Below are positions 6,242 to 13,922 of a stretch of 37,987 bases of DNA, one piece after another; position 1 is the first letter of the stretch; every line of letters begins with the position of its first letter. This DNA is from Gammaproteobacteria bacterium 28-57-27 (lineage in GTDB: Bacteria > Pseudomonadota > Gammaproteobacteria > Halothiobacillales > Halothiobacillaceae), in contig NCGK01000020.1 in assembly GCA_002281735.1 (NCBI GenBank), positions 1 through 37,987 of the forward strand, written 5' to 3'. A program made the position numbers and the translations under genes. Below the pieces are notes generated by a model. That model was not told the origin of the DNA. It did no database searches and saw only the letters and a list, made by a program, of their open reading frames with translations.

Positions 6242-8719
6242 TCAAGATGGGTCGGTCATTATCGGGAGTGTCGTCAAGGCTTGTTCATCGCGAATATCTG
6301 CAAAAACCTGGCTCATCAATTCCGGTCTGGACAACGCATAACCCTGTACAAAGTCCACACCAACGGCCTCCAGCACCGCGACATGCTCCATACTCGTAGC
6401 GTACTCAGCAATGGTCTTCATACCCATGACTTTGCCGATATGGTGAATGGTTTCAACCAAGGTTCGATCAAGCGGATCGTGCAACATATCGCGTACAAAC
6501 GAGCCATCAATCTTCAAACACTGCACCGGCAGGGTTTTAAGATAACCGAATGACGACATGCCACTACCGAAATCATCCAATGCAAATTGGCAACCCGTCG
6601 CCTGGACTTGGCGCATAAATTCCACGCCTTGACTCAAATAACTAATCGCCGAGGTTTCGGTAATTTCAAAGCAAATCACACGTGGGTCGATATTGCTCGA
6701 CAATATTTCCAAGCGAATATATTCCGGCATCAGTGGATCAATAATCGACAAACCAGAAAGATTGATGGATAAATGGACTCGGCCACTGGCGCACACTTGC
6801 GCCGCTTGACGTAAGGTATGACGGATCACCCAACGGTCGATGTGCGGCATCACTCCATAGCGCTCAGCGGCGGGGATAAAGCTGTCCGCCGGCATGATGT
6901 CACCCTGCTCATTACGCAAACGCAACAACACTTCAAAATGCCGCATATTCAGGCTTTTGGCTTCGACACTCATGGGATGGATTTCCTGCACCATGAGCAA
7001 AAAGCGATCTTCGCGCAGCACTTCGCGCAACCCCGAAGCCACCAGCATTTGCGCGCGCCGACTCAAGATCGCTGTATCGTCAGAGCGATACAAATGCACA
7101 CGATTCCGCCCCTCTTCCTTGGCGGCATAACAGGCCACATCGGCCGAACTCAACACTTCGGCGGTGGAGTGCATATCACGGTTCAGCATCACCAAGCCTA
7201 TTGACACACCAATCTGAAACACCTTATCGCGCCAGACAAAACGGAAATCATGAATCGCTTCACGCAAAGCATTACCGATATTTAGAGCGCGTTCTTCAGG
7301 GCAATTGGGCAATAGCACACCAAACTCATCTCCACCCAAACGCGCAAAAACATCGCTTTTGCGCAGGGTTTGCTGCATTAAAAACGTCACCTGACGCAGC
7401 AATTCATCGCCGGCCATGTGCCCGCTGGTGTCATTCACGATTTTGAATTGATCCAGGTCGATATACATCAGAGCGTGATCCGCGTGCGTTGCGCGATCAT
7501 CCTTTTCCATGTCGATGAGCTGGCGCAACTGCGCCTCGAAACTGCGCCGGTTCATCAAACCAGTCAGGCTGTCATGATTAGCCTGCCAGTGCATTTCCTC
7601 CAGCATCTCGCGCTTGGTGCTCACATCCTGGAGCACCAAAACCACGCCACTTAAATCACCGTGTGCGTCGAGAATGGGGGCAACCGTATCCGACACAAAC
7701 AAGCGTCGTCCATCGCGAGTAATGAGCAGGGCATTCGCATCCAAACGGGCAAGGCTGCGCTCACGCAAGCAGCGTAGCACGGGGTTTTCAATCGGTTGTT
7801 CTGTGTCGCCATGCACCAAGTCAAGAACAACCTCAGCGGGTTGCCCTTTCGCTTCAAGCAGCGCCCATCCCGTTAATACTTCAGCCGCTGGGTTAAAAAA
7901 CACCACCCTGCCTTCCAGGTCAAAGCTTATAACTCCATCGCCAATCGAACTCAGCGTGACTTGTAAAAACTCTTTTTCATGCGTGAGCAGGACGTGGGTG
8001 GCTTCGTTATCCAGCATGCGCTGTTGCAGAGCATGTGCCATCGCATTAAAGGCTGCGCCCATGCGTCCAACTTCATCCGCGCCTTCAGTTAAAGGCTTGA
8101 AAACAAACTCACCGCGAGCGATCAACTCACTGGCCTCCGTCAAACGCATGAACTTTCGGGTGAGCAATTGCCCCATAATGCCCAGAGATATTACGGTCAA
8201 AGAAATAGCCAGCATCGCGATCAAACCGGCCTGCCAGAGCAAGTCTCGCCGCGCTTGCTTAATATGCTGAAGATCCAAACCGATATGTAAATGGCCTAAG
8301 TTCTGATCATCGATGCGCAGAGGAATGAGCGCATCCATGCGCCCATTCAGCATGTCCATCGACTTGGTTAAATTGAGAGTCGGTTCTGGGAACGCCTGCA
8401 TTTTGGGCCAGCCTACCGAACCAAGCAGAGCCCCCGTTGGGCTTTCAAGACCTAGGTAAACAATGCCCGGAGCCTGGCTGGCGAGATTCAACACGCTTTG
8501 AACGGTGACCATATCCTCCTGCAACAAGGGGGCAATCAGGGCAGCCTCCAGCGCGGGGGTCAAACGTCCAATACAGCCGTTGGCTTGCGCGAGTAAACCT
8601 TCCTCATAAATGTCAGATGTTCGCCCGATCAAGACCGCCAACATCACAATCTGCACCAGCATAGCCAACACCAGCAGACGAGCATGCACTGTTTTGGGAA
8701 CTATCGATTTGAGTAGCAT
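6242..8719 (-). CDS. Membrane GGDEF/EAL cyclic-di-GMP enzyme with HAMP and PAS domains
   Basis: Inner-membrane signalling protein of 825 residues combining c-di-GMP synthesis and breakdown modules. Order: membrane segment (about 13-31), periplasmic sensor region (32-162), second membrane segment (163-185), HAMP (about 186-238), PAS (about 250-370), GGDEF (about 380-545) and EAL (about 560-810). The GGDEF motif is intact (462-466), with an inhibitory-site RKSD (453-456) five residues before it. The EAL signature reads EVLLR (596-600); Asn653, Glu685, the DDFGSG motif (715-720) and Lys736 are present, so both activities look possible. The gene begins directly after the stop of the PhnD-like gene (TAA then ATG), so the two are co-transcribed. 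The binding protein may deliver its ligand state to the periplasmic domain (inference). Confidence 0.93.
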   Translation of the reverse strand: MLLKSIVPKTVHARLLVLAMLVQIVMLAVLIGRTSDIYEEGLLAQANGCIGRLTPALEAALIAPLLQEDMVTVQSVLNLASQAPGIVYLGLESPTGALLGSVGWPKMQAFPEPTLNLTKSMDMLNGRMDALIPLRIDDQNLGHLHIGLDLQHIKQARRDLLWQAGLIAMLAISLTVISLGIMGQLLTRKFMRLTEASELIARGEFVFKPLTEGADEVGRMGAAFNAMAHALQQRMLDNEATHVLLTHEKEFLQVTLSSIGDGVISFDLEGRVVFFNPAAEVLTGWALLEAKGQPAEVVLDLVHGDTEQPIENPVLRCLRERSLARLDANALLITRDGRRLFVSDTVAPILDAHGDLSGVVLVLQDVSTKREMLEEMHWQANHDSLTGLMNRRSFEAQLRQLIDMEKDDRATHADHALMYIDLDQFKIVNDTSGHMAGDELLRQVTFLMQQTLRKSDVFARLGGDEFGVLLPNCPEERALNIGNALREAIHDFRFVWRDKVFQIGVSIGLVMLNRDMHSTAEVLSSADVACYAAKEEGRNRVHLYRSDDTAILSRRAQMLVASGLREVLREDRFLLMVQEIHPMSVEAKSLNMRHFEVLLRLRNEQGDIMPADSFIPAAERYGVMPHIDRWVIRHTLRQAAQVCASGRVHLSINLSGLSIIDPLMPEYIRLEILSSNIDPRVICFEITETSAISYLSQGVEFMRQVQATGCQFALDDFGSGMSSFGYLKTLPVQCLKIDGSFVRDMLHDPLDRTLVETIHHIGKVMGMKTIAEYATSMEHVAVLEAVGVDFVQGYALSRPELMSQVFADIRDEQALTTLPIMTDPS

Positions 8720-9616
8720 TTATGATCCAGCCTTCTCAACAATAGATGGGGCGAGCAAAAGACGTAAAGCCTGAGCATAAGGCTCCATCATTTCCAGTTC
8801 TCCTGGGTTTAATGGGCGATAACCCAGAAGTTTTGTGCGCGTAAAATACGCCTGTGCCTCCGGCGCGTTGGCAAAAGCCTCCAGAGCCGCCAAAAAGCGA
8901 GCACGATCATCCTCTAAACGTGGGTTAAGCATATAAACTCGGCCAACAAATAGCGGGCTATGCGCGAGAATATGTAACCTGGCTCTAACATCAGCACCAA
9001 GCCGGTCGTAATTTGACTGCGATAAAAACCCCGCAGCAACCTCACCCGCCAGCACGAGTTCCGCGATACTGTCCGAAGCACTGATATAATGCATCCGTTC
9101 ACCGACCACGCCCTGCTCTTGCAACCAGTGCGACGACCAAAGGGTTACCAGACTTGTAGGACTCAGATTAGCAACGCTCTGTCCGCTCAAATCCTTGGCT
9201 TGCTTGATTTTTCCTGATGCAGCCACCACGGCAATCCCTGAAAAATCGGCCTGATAGGTCACCAAGGGTAAATAACCTGCATCCGTTTGCAGAAGGCGCG
9301 CCTGATGCCCAGTGGTAATCGCCAGATCATAACGCCCTGCCAGCGCACGCCGCAGGTATTCATCAAAATTAGGCGCTGTGACCACGCTCACATCACGTTG
9401 CAATGCTTTTTGCAAAAAATGGCGCAACGGCTGATAGTCAGCAATCAATTCACGTACGCTGGTATGCGGTGCCACACCAACAATCAGCGGCACATTCACC
9501 TTGGTATTTTGTGCCCCAGTTGACCTCGTTTCATCAGCCCACGCCACACCGTTTAGGCCGTTCAGGCATAAAAGTGTCACCGCATAAAGCCATAAACGAA
9601 GACCCAGATTTAACAT
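8720..9616 (-). CDS. PhnD-like periplasmic substrate-binding protein
   Basis: Secreted periplasmic binding protein of the phosphate/phosphonate ABC-transporter type (PhnD-like), 298 residues from ATG 9616. An AGAGG ribosome-binding site sits six bases upstream; the TTG two codons earlier is less likely. The signal peptide is residues 1-28, ending around GVAWA. The mature part has the typical opening LIVGVAPHTSVRELIADYQPL, then YDLAITTGHQARLL, and DLSGQSVANLSPTSLVT in the hinge region. No permease or ATPase gene lies nearby. The only partner is the GGDEF/EAL gene that follows without a gap, so a sensory rather than a transport role is likely. The ligand is unknown. Confidence 0.85.
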   Translation of the reverse strand: MLNLGLRLWLYAVTLLCLNGLNGVAWADETRSTGAQNTKVNVPLIVGVAPHTSVRELIADYQPLRHFLQKALQRDVSVVTAPNFDEYLRRALAGRYDLAITTGHQARLLQTDAGYLPLVTYQADFSGIAVVAASGKIKQAKDLSGQSVANLSPTSLVTLWSSHWLQEQGVVGERMHYISASDSIAELVLAGEVAAGFLSQSNYDRLGADVRARLHILAHSPLFVGRVYMLNPRLEDDRARFLAALEAFANAPEAQAYFTRTKLLGYRPLNPGELEMMEPYAQALRLLLAPSIVEKAGS

Positions 9617-9712
9617 TGCCAACCTCTGACCTGAAACAGGTTTACGTTTACGCCGTTACACTCTGGCTGAATATAGACGAAAAAAAAACCATTGCGCTTG
9701 ACGCAGGCACGT

Positions 9713-10564
9713 TCAACGAATGCCCAGTCGAGCCTGCAAGGTATTCCACATCAACATCGCCACTGTCATAGGCCCTACCCCACCCGGCACCGGCGTAATC
9801 CAGCCTGCGCGCTCGCTCGCCGTGTCAAACACCACATCCCCCGCCAATGAGCCATCAGCCAGACGATTGATGCCCACATCAATCACCACCGCCCCCGGCT
9901 TGACCCATTCGCCTTTCACCAAGCCCGGCTTGCCCGCCGCAACCACCAATAGATCAGCCCGCGCTACATGCGCCGCCAAATCCTTGGTAAAACGATGGGT
10001 AACTGTGACCGTCGCGCCAGCAAGCAGCAATTCCAGCGCCATCGGACGCCCCACAATATTGGAGGCGCCTACAATCACCGCCTCCATGCCTTTGGGATCA
10101 ATCGCATAGGTTTCCAGCAAGCGCATCACCCCAAACGGCGTGCACGGACGCAAACCGGGCATACGCTGCGCCAAGCGTCCGACGTTGTAGGGGTGAAAAC
10201 CATCCACATCTTTATGCGGTGCAATGCCTTCAATCACCGCCGCACTATTCAAGCCCGGCGGCAAGGGAAGCTGCACCAAAATCCCATCAATTGACGCATC
10301 CGCATTCAAGCGCTCAATCAGCGCCAGCAACTCGTCCATGCTCGTGGTCGCAGGCAGATCAAAAGCGGTCGAAATAATCCCGGTACGCTCACAGGCGCGC
10401 CGCTTATTGCCCACATACACCTTGGAAGCGGGATCATCGCCCACCTGAATCACCGCCAACCCCGGCGCGCGCAGTCCTTGCGCCATAAGCTGTTCAACGC
10501 CAGCGCGCACTCCAGCCAAGACATCCTCCGCCACCCGCTTACCATCCATCAATTGAGCCGCCAT
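9713..10564 (-). CDS. folD: Bifunctional methylene-tetrahydrofolate dehydrogenase/cyclohydrolase
   Basis: FolD interconverts 5,10-methylene-, methenyl- and 10-formyl-tetrahydrofolate in the cytosol, feeding purine and formyl-Met synthesis. 283 residues, the normal length. The active-site Tyr50 and Lys54 lie in YVGNKRRAC. The family signatures [24 protein letters not shown] and [15 protein letters not shown] are intact, as is the C-terminal [15 protein letters not shown]. It starts with ATG. It lies downstream of pyrD on the same strand, separated by an 85-base gap filled by a palindromic repeat, so the two may or may not share a transcript. Confidence 0.97.
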   Translation of the reverse strand: MAAQLMDGKRVAEDVLAGVRAGVEQLMAQGLRAPGLAVIQVGDDPASKVYVGNKRRACERTGIISTAFDLPATTSMDELLALIERLNADASIDGILVQLPLPPGLNSAAVIEGIAPHKDVDGFHPYNVGRLAQRMPGLRPCTPFGVMRLLETYAIDPKGMEAVIVGASNIVGRPMALELLLAGATVTVTHRFTKDLAAHVARADLLVVAAGKPGLVKGEWVKPGAVVIDVGINRLADGSLAGDVVFDTASERAGWITPVPGGVGPMTVAMLMWNTLQARLGIR

Positions 10565-10590
10565 GCACCACTCCTCTTAAAAATCAATCC

Positions 10591-10642
10591 GTAGGGTGCG
10601 CCACACGCACCAAACCTCAACGGTGCGCACGGCGCACCCTAC
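10591..10642. repeat. GTAGGGTGCGCC palindromic repeat
   Basis: Inverted repeat between pyrD and folD. The left arm begins GTAGGGTGCGCC and the right arm ends GGCGCACCCTAC. The arms are 21 bases with three central mismatches around a 10-base loop. It is an intergenic palindrome of a type widespread in Gammaproteobacteria, and could form a hairpin in the pyrD-folD transcript. Confidence 0.8.
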
Positions 10643-10649
10643 TAAGACA

Positions 10650-11705
10650 TCACCCCAAACCACATACAAACGGCTTGGGTGCCAAGCCTTGTGCAATCTC
10701 CCGAATCAACTCCGGCCCCTGATAGATAAAGCCGGTATAAATCTGCACCAGACTTGCCCCAGCCGCGATTTTGGCCTGCGCGTCCGCAGCAGACATAATC
10801 CCACCCACCGCAATAATCGGTAATTCACCCGCCAACGCAGCACTGAACTGACGCACCACTTCAGTGGAACGCACAAACAATGGCGCGCCCGACAGTCCGC
10901 CTTTCTCCTCAGCGTGAGGCAGTCCCTCAACCCCCTCACGACTAAGCGTGGTGTTGGTCGCGATCAGGCCATCAATGCCTTGACGACGCAAGGTGTCAGC
11001 AATCGACTGGATCTCGTCCACATCCAAATCCGGCGCAACCTTCACCGCCAGCGGCACATAGCGTCCATGCTGCTCGGTCAGGCGTTGCTGCTCCACTTTT
11101 AGTTTGGACAGTAGATCATCAAACACCTCGCCGTGCTGCAAACCACGCAAACCCGCTGTATTCGGCGAGGAAATATTCACCGCGACATAGGACGCATGGG
11201 CATACACCCTGCGCAGACAAAAAATATAATCATCCGCCGCCTTCTCCAGCGGCGTATCAAAATTCTTGCCAATATTCAGCCCAAGAATGCCACCCTGCTC
11301 GCGAAAACGGCTGTGTTCAACATTGGCAATGAACTGCTCCACGCCAAGATTATTGAAACCCATGCGATTGATAATCGCGCGAGCCTTGGGCAGACGAAAC
11401 AGGCGCGGCGCTGGATTACCGGGCTGGGGGCGCGGCGTGACCGTCCCCACCTCGACCGAGCCAAAACCAAGGCTGCCCAAGGCGTCAATGTAGCGTGCGT
11501 TCTTGTCCATGCCCGCCGCCAGCCCCACCGCATTGGGGAAGTTCAGCCCCATGACCTCACACGGACGATCCGTCACGCGCGCGCGCATCATCCGCGCCAA
11601 GCCACCGCGCAGCGTCAGCCGCATCATTTCAAGCGAGAGCTCATGCGCTGTTTCAGGCGGAAACATAAACAAACCCCGACGAACCAACCCATACATCAAG
11701 CTCAT
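10650..11705 (-). CDS. pyrD: Dihydroorotate dehydrogenase (quinone), class 2
   Basis: Membrane-associated FMN enzyme that oxidises dihydroorotate to orotate with quinone in pyrimidine synthesis. 351 residues. The N-terminal helices (about residues 1-35, with [16 protein letters not shown]) are the quinone and membrane contact region specific to class 2. Other signatures are [26 protein letters not shown], the catalytic-loop [12 protein letters not shown] and [10 protein letters not shown], ending in the FMN phosphate site [10 protein letters not shown] and [14 protein letters not shown] chose ATG 11705. A GTG two codons upstream lies close to AGAAGG and is an equal alternative, and ATG 11696 is also possible. 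folD follows on the same strand. Confidence 0.96.
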   Translation of the reverse strand: MSLMYGLVRRGLFMFPPETAHELSLEMMRLTLRGGLARMMRARVTDRPCEVMGLNFPNAVGLAAGMDKNARYIDALGSLGFGSVEVGTVTPRPQPGNPAPRLFRLPKARAIINRMGFNNLGVEQFIANVEHSRFREQGGILGLNIGKNFDTPLEKAADDYIFCLRRVYAHASYVAVNISSPNTAGLRGLQHGEVFDDLLSKLKVEQQRLTEQHGRYVPLAVKVAPDLDVDEIQSIADTLRRQGIDGLIATNTTLSREGVEGLPHAEEKGGLSGAPLFVRSTEVVRQFSAALAGELPIIAVGGIMSAADAQAKIAAGASLVQIYTGFIYQGPELIREIAQGLAPKPFVCGLG

Positions 11706-11767
11706 GCGCACCCGACCTTCTAGCGTTTTTTGTTATCGTACCACCGCCACAACTAATCCATGCCCCA

Positions 11768-12042
11768 TAGCCCGAATGTTTCACAAATTACACCCGCCCT
11801 CGCTTGTCTCTTGTCCGTACAAGGAATTTTCCTCACTCGACCGTATAGCCCGATACGGCGCTCCTTCGAAAAATCCCTTGTACGAACAATATCCTGCGCG
11901 ATCATCGCGCGAATTTATGATAGGACTTACGCAAAACCGCCCCAGCGGCGTTCAAGCGCCTCGCCGTACTCGGTGTACTGTCTTCGGCGCCTTGCCTTGC
12001 TGGAACACTTTTGCGTAAGTCCTATATGAAACATTCGAGCTA
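11768..12042. mobile_element. Long imperfect palindromic element interrupted by a MITE
   Basis: The left end TAGCCCGAATGTTTCA (11768-11783) is matched in inverted form by TGAAACATTCGAGCTA (12027-12042). Nested inside are TTGTCCGTACAAGG (11811-11824) against CCTTGTACGAACAA (11876-11889) and a central hairpin CCGTAT/ATACGG (11841-11858). Subtracting the MITE and its target duplication leaves an element of about 166 bp. It has no coding capacity and could be a non-autonomous element or the fused ends of a larger insertion sequence. Its right end is four bases before the nth start codon. Confidence 0.7.
11921..12024. mobile_element. MITE copy 2 (104 bp, 5-bp target duplication)
   Basis: The ends TAGGACTTACGCAAAA and TTTTGCGTAAGTCCTA are exact inverse complements over 16 bases. 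It is flanked by the direct repeat TATGA (11916-11920 and 12025-12029). The interior matches copy 1 at 1582-1691 apart from the missing six-base unit and one or two substitutions. It inserted into the right arm of the palindromic element at 11768-12042. Confidence 0.92.
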
Positions 12043-12046
12043 GCCA

Positions 12047-12703
12047 ATGAATACCACCACCCGCCGCCAGTTCTTTGAACGCCTGCGCGCCCTCAATCCC
12101 AAGCCTGTCACCGAACTAAACTACAGCTCGGCATTCGAGCTACTGGTCGCCGTCGTGCTTTCTGCCCAGGCGACTGACAAGGGGGTCAACCTGGCCACTG
12201 GCCGCCTTTTTCCTGTCGCCAACACGCCACAAGCCATCTTCGACCTTGGTGAAGAGCGCCTGCGCGACTACATCAAAAGCATCGGCCTGTATCAAACCAA
12301 GGCCAAAAACATTATCGGCCTGTGCCGCCTGCTGCTGGACAAGCACCACAGCGACGTTCCACAAACCCGCGCAGAACTCGAAGAACTCCCCGGCGTGGGT
12401 CGCAAAACCGCCAATGTGATCCTCAACACCGCCTTCGGTCAGCCCACCATGGCGGTGGATACCCACATTTTCCGCGTCGCCAACCGCACCGGCCTTGCCC
12501 CCGGCAAAGACGTGCGCGCCGTGGAAGAGCGGCTTATGAAGGTCATCCCCAAGGAATTCATGCTGGACGCGCACCACTGGCTGATTTTGCATGGCCGCTA
12601 CACCTGCACCGCGCGCAATCCAAAATGTGGCGAATGCCCAGTATGTGACCTGTGTGGTTTCAAACTCAAAACCGCGCCCTGCGCAGGACTTATCGCATCA
12701 TGA
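12047..12703 (+). CDS. nth: Endonuclease III (DNA glycosylase/AP lyase)
   Basis: Base-excision repair enzyme that removes oxidised pyrimidines and nicks abasic sites. 218 residues. The helix-hairpin-helix ELPGVGRKTANVIL holds catalytic Lys120, and Asp138 lies in AVDTHIFRVANRTG. A [4Fe-4S] cluster is bound by Cys187, Cys194, Cys197 and Cys203 with the canonical X6-X2-X5 spacing. The start agrees with family alignments (MNTTTRRQFFERLRALNP). A mobile element ends only four bases upstream and no clear Shine-Dalgarno is visible, so the ribosome-binding region is now part of the repeat. The stop overlaps the next gene's start (ATGA). Confidence 0.97.
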   Translation: MNTTTRRQFFERLRALNPKPVTELNYSSAFELLVAVVLSAQATDKGVNLATGRLFPVANTPQAIFDLGEERLRDYIKSIGLYQTKAKNIIGLCRLLLDKHHSDVPQTRAELEELPGVGRKTANVILNTAFGQPTMAVDTHIFRVANRTGLAPGKDVRAVEERLMKVIPKEFMLDAHHWLILHGRYTCTARNPKCGECPVCDLCGFKLKTAPCAGLIAS

Positions 12704-13122
12704 TTTTTTCCAACGACCGCAACAAATTGCGCCTGATGTATGTACACGCCTGGCAAAAACGCCTGCAGAACCTACCCATGGATGCTCTTGAACACATGAT
12801 CGCCGACGTGATTGCCATGCACCCCGAATACCACGCGCTGCTGAGTGATGAAGAGCGCGCCCTCGCCTTTGAAGAGTCCAGCGAACAGGGCAGCAGCAAT
12901 CCCTTCCTCCATCTGGGGATGCACCTCGGCCTGCGCGAGCAAATCAGCACCGATCGCCCCGCCGGGATTCGTGCCGCCTATGAAAAGCTGCTACGACGCA
13001 CGGGCGATGTGATGGAAAGCGAACACCGCATGATTGCCTGCCTGCTGCGCACCTTGCAGGATGCCTCTGGGCATGAGCCGGATGAGCGTCTTTATCTGGA
13101 ATGCATCCAACGCCTGCCCTGA
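12700..13122 (+). CDS. DUF1841 family protein
   Basis: Cytosolic protein of 140 residues with the DUF1841 pattern: an N-terminal RLMYVHAWQKRL segment, then VIAMHPEYHALL, NPFLHLGMHLGLREQISTD and a C-terminal helical part with ESEHRMIACLLRTLQ. The function of the family is unknown. The ATG overlaps the nth stop codon as ATGA, so translation is probably coupled to nth; this placement suggests, but does not prove, a link to DNA repair. Confidence in the family is good because the HLGMHLGLREQ motif is distinctive. Confidence 0.85.
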   Translation: MIFSNDRNKLRLMYVHAWQKRLQNLPMDALEHMIADVIAMHPEYHALLSDEERALAFEESSEQGSSNPFLHLGMHLGLREQISTDRPAGIRAAYEKLLRRTGDVMESEHRMIACLLRTLQDASGHEPDERLYLECIQRLP

Positions 13123-13396
13123 CAGACCACTGAAATACGTCTGAGCGACTATCCACAATCCCGCTGAACAGCGCAGTGCACGCGTTGATCAAAATCGTGC
13201 GCAGGTTCTGACAAGAACCTTCAGTCTGAAGCTTTTCTTCGGAAAATCACGCGAGTAAAACGAAGCTGCAACAATTCGAAGTCACCATAACATCAATGAA
13301 TTTGACCCATACATAGGGAAAAACGATTGGCCTGCAGTCAATAGACACACTATTAACATGCCTATCTCGTTGTGCGAATCATGAGGTCTCAGCTCT

Positions 13397-13714
13397 ATGC
13401 AAAAGTCAGCCCAAGAACCTGCACAAAATACCACTCGAACCCGTCCCGTTTTTTGGCGCGTGGATGCCATGGGAATGCCCCACTCCGAGGTCGTACTGGC
13501 CGAAGGTGGATCCGAGGCGGATGGAGATTTTCTCGCTGCCATAAGTTGCGCGCTCTACACCCATGCCATGAGCATGGCCAAGGCCTTCGATCTGGGCGCG
13601 CTGCACGCCGTCGAGTGTCACCTGACCGATGGAACTGTCGTCATGCATCGCGCAAACACCTGTGGTGATCTGCATATTATCGAGACGACCGGGTCGCTCA
13701 ATCCGCCGAACTGA
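13397..13714 (+). CDS. Small protein of unknown function
   Basis: I do not recognise this 105-residue protein with confidence. It has a polar N terminus (about residues 1-20), then alternating helix and strand patterns. These include AAISCALYTHAMSMAKAFDL and the strand-like AVECHLTDGTVVMHRAN and GDLHIIETTG. The second half faintly recalls Roadblock/LC7-like small GTPase-associated proteins, which is only an impression. There is no signal peptide or membrane segment. A GAGG lies about ten bases before the ATG. It is preceded by a 274-base stretch without a gene, where I see no clear promoter. A hairpin follows at 13804. Confidence 0.6.
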   Translation: MQKSAQEPAQNTTRTRPVFWRVDAMGMPHSEVVLAEGGSEADGDFLAAISCALYTHAMSMAKAFDLGALHAVECHLTDGTVVMHRANTCGDLHIIETTGSLNPPN

Positions 13715-13803
13715 CTCCAGGCTCGCCGTTCCAAAGGCGCACTCCCTGAGGCACACGCTCTGAAACACGAGCTAGAGACACATCAGACCAGCGCAAAAAA
13801 ATA

Positions 13804-13828
13804 AACCCCGCTGCACATGCGCGGGGTT
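13804..13828 (-). terminator. Rho-independent terminator after the endoglucanase gene
   Basis: AACCCCGC pairs with GCGGGGTT around a nine-base loop. On the minus strand it is followed by TTTATTTTTTT (an A run at 13795-13805 on the plus strand). It lies about 95 bases past the endoglucanase stop. The stem could also act weakly for the small plus-strand gene. Confidence 0.8.
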
Positions 13829-13922
13829 GATGCTTGGTTTGGGCAATATGGTTCAGGAATCATCAACTACGAGATGCCGAACCATCACACCTGTCCATCC
13901 TTGGACAGGCCTGAATCAGGCT

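Noticed and set aside
12684-12698. AGGACTTATCGC as another MITE end
   Set aside because: It matches the terminal repeat only for AGGACTTA, lies in the nth coding sequence, and has no partner end.
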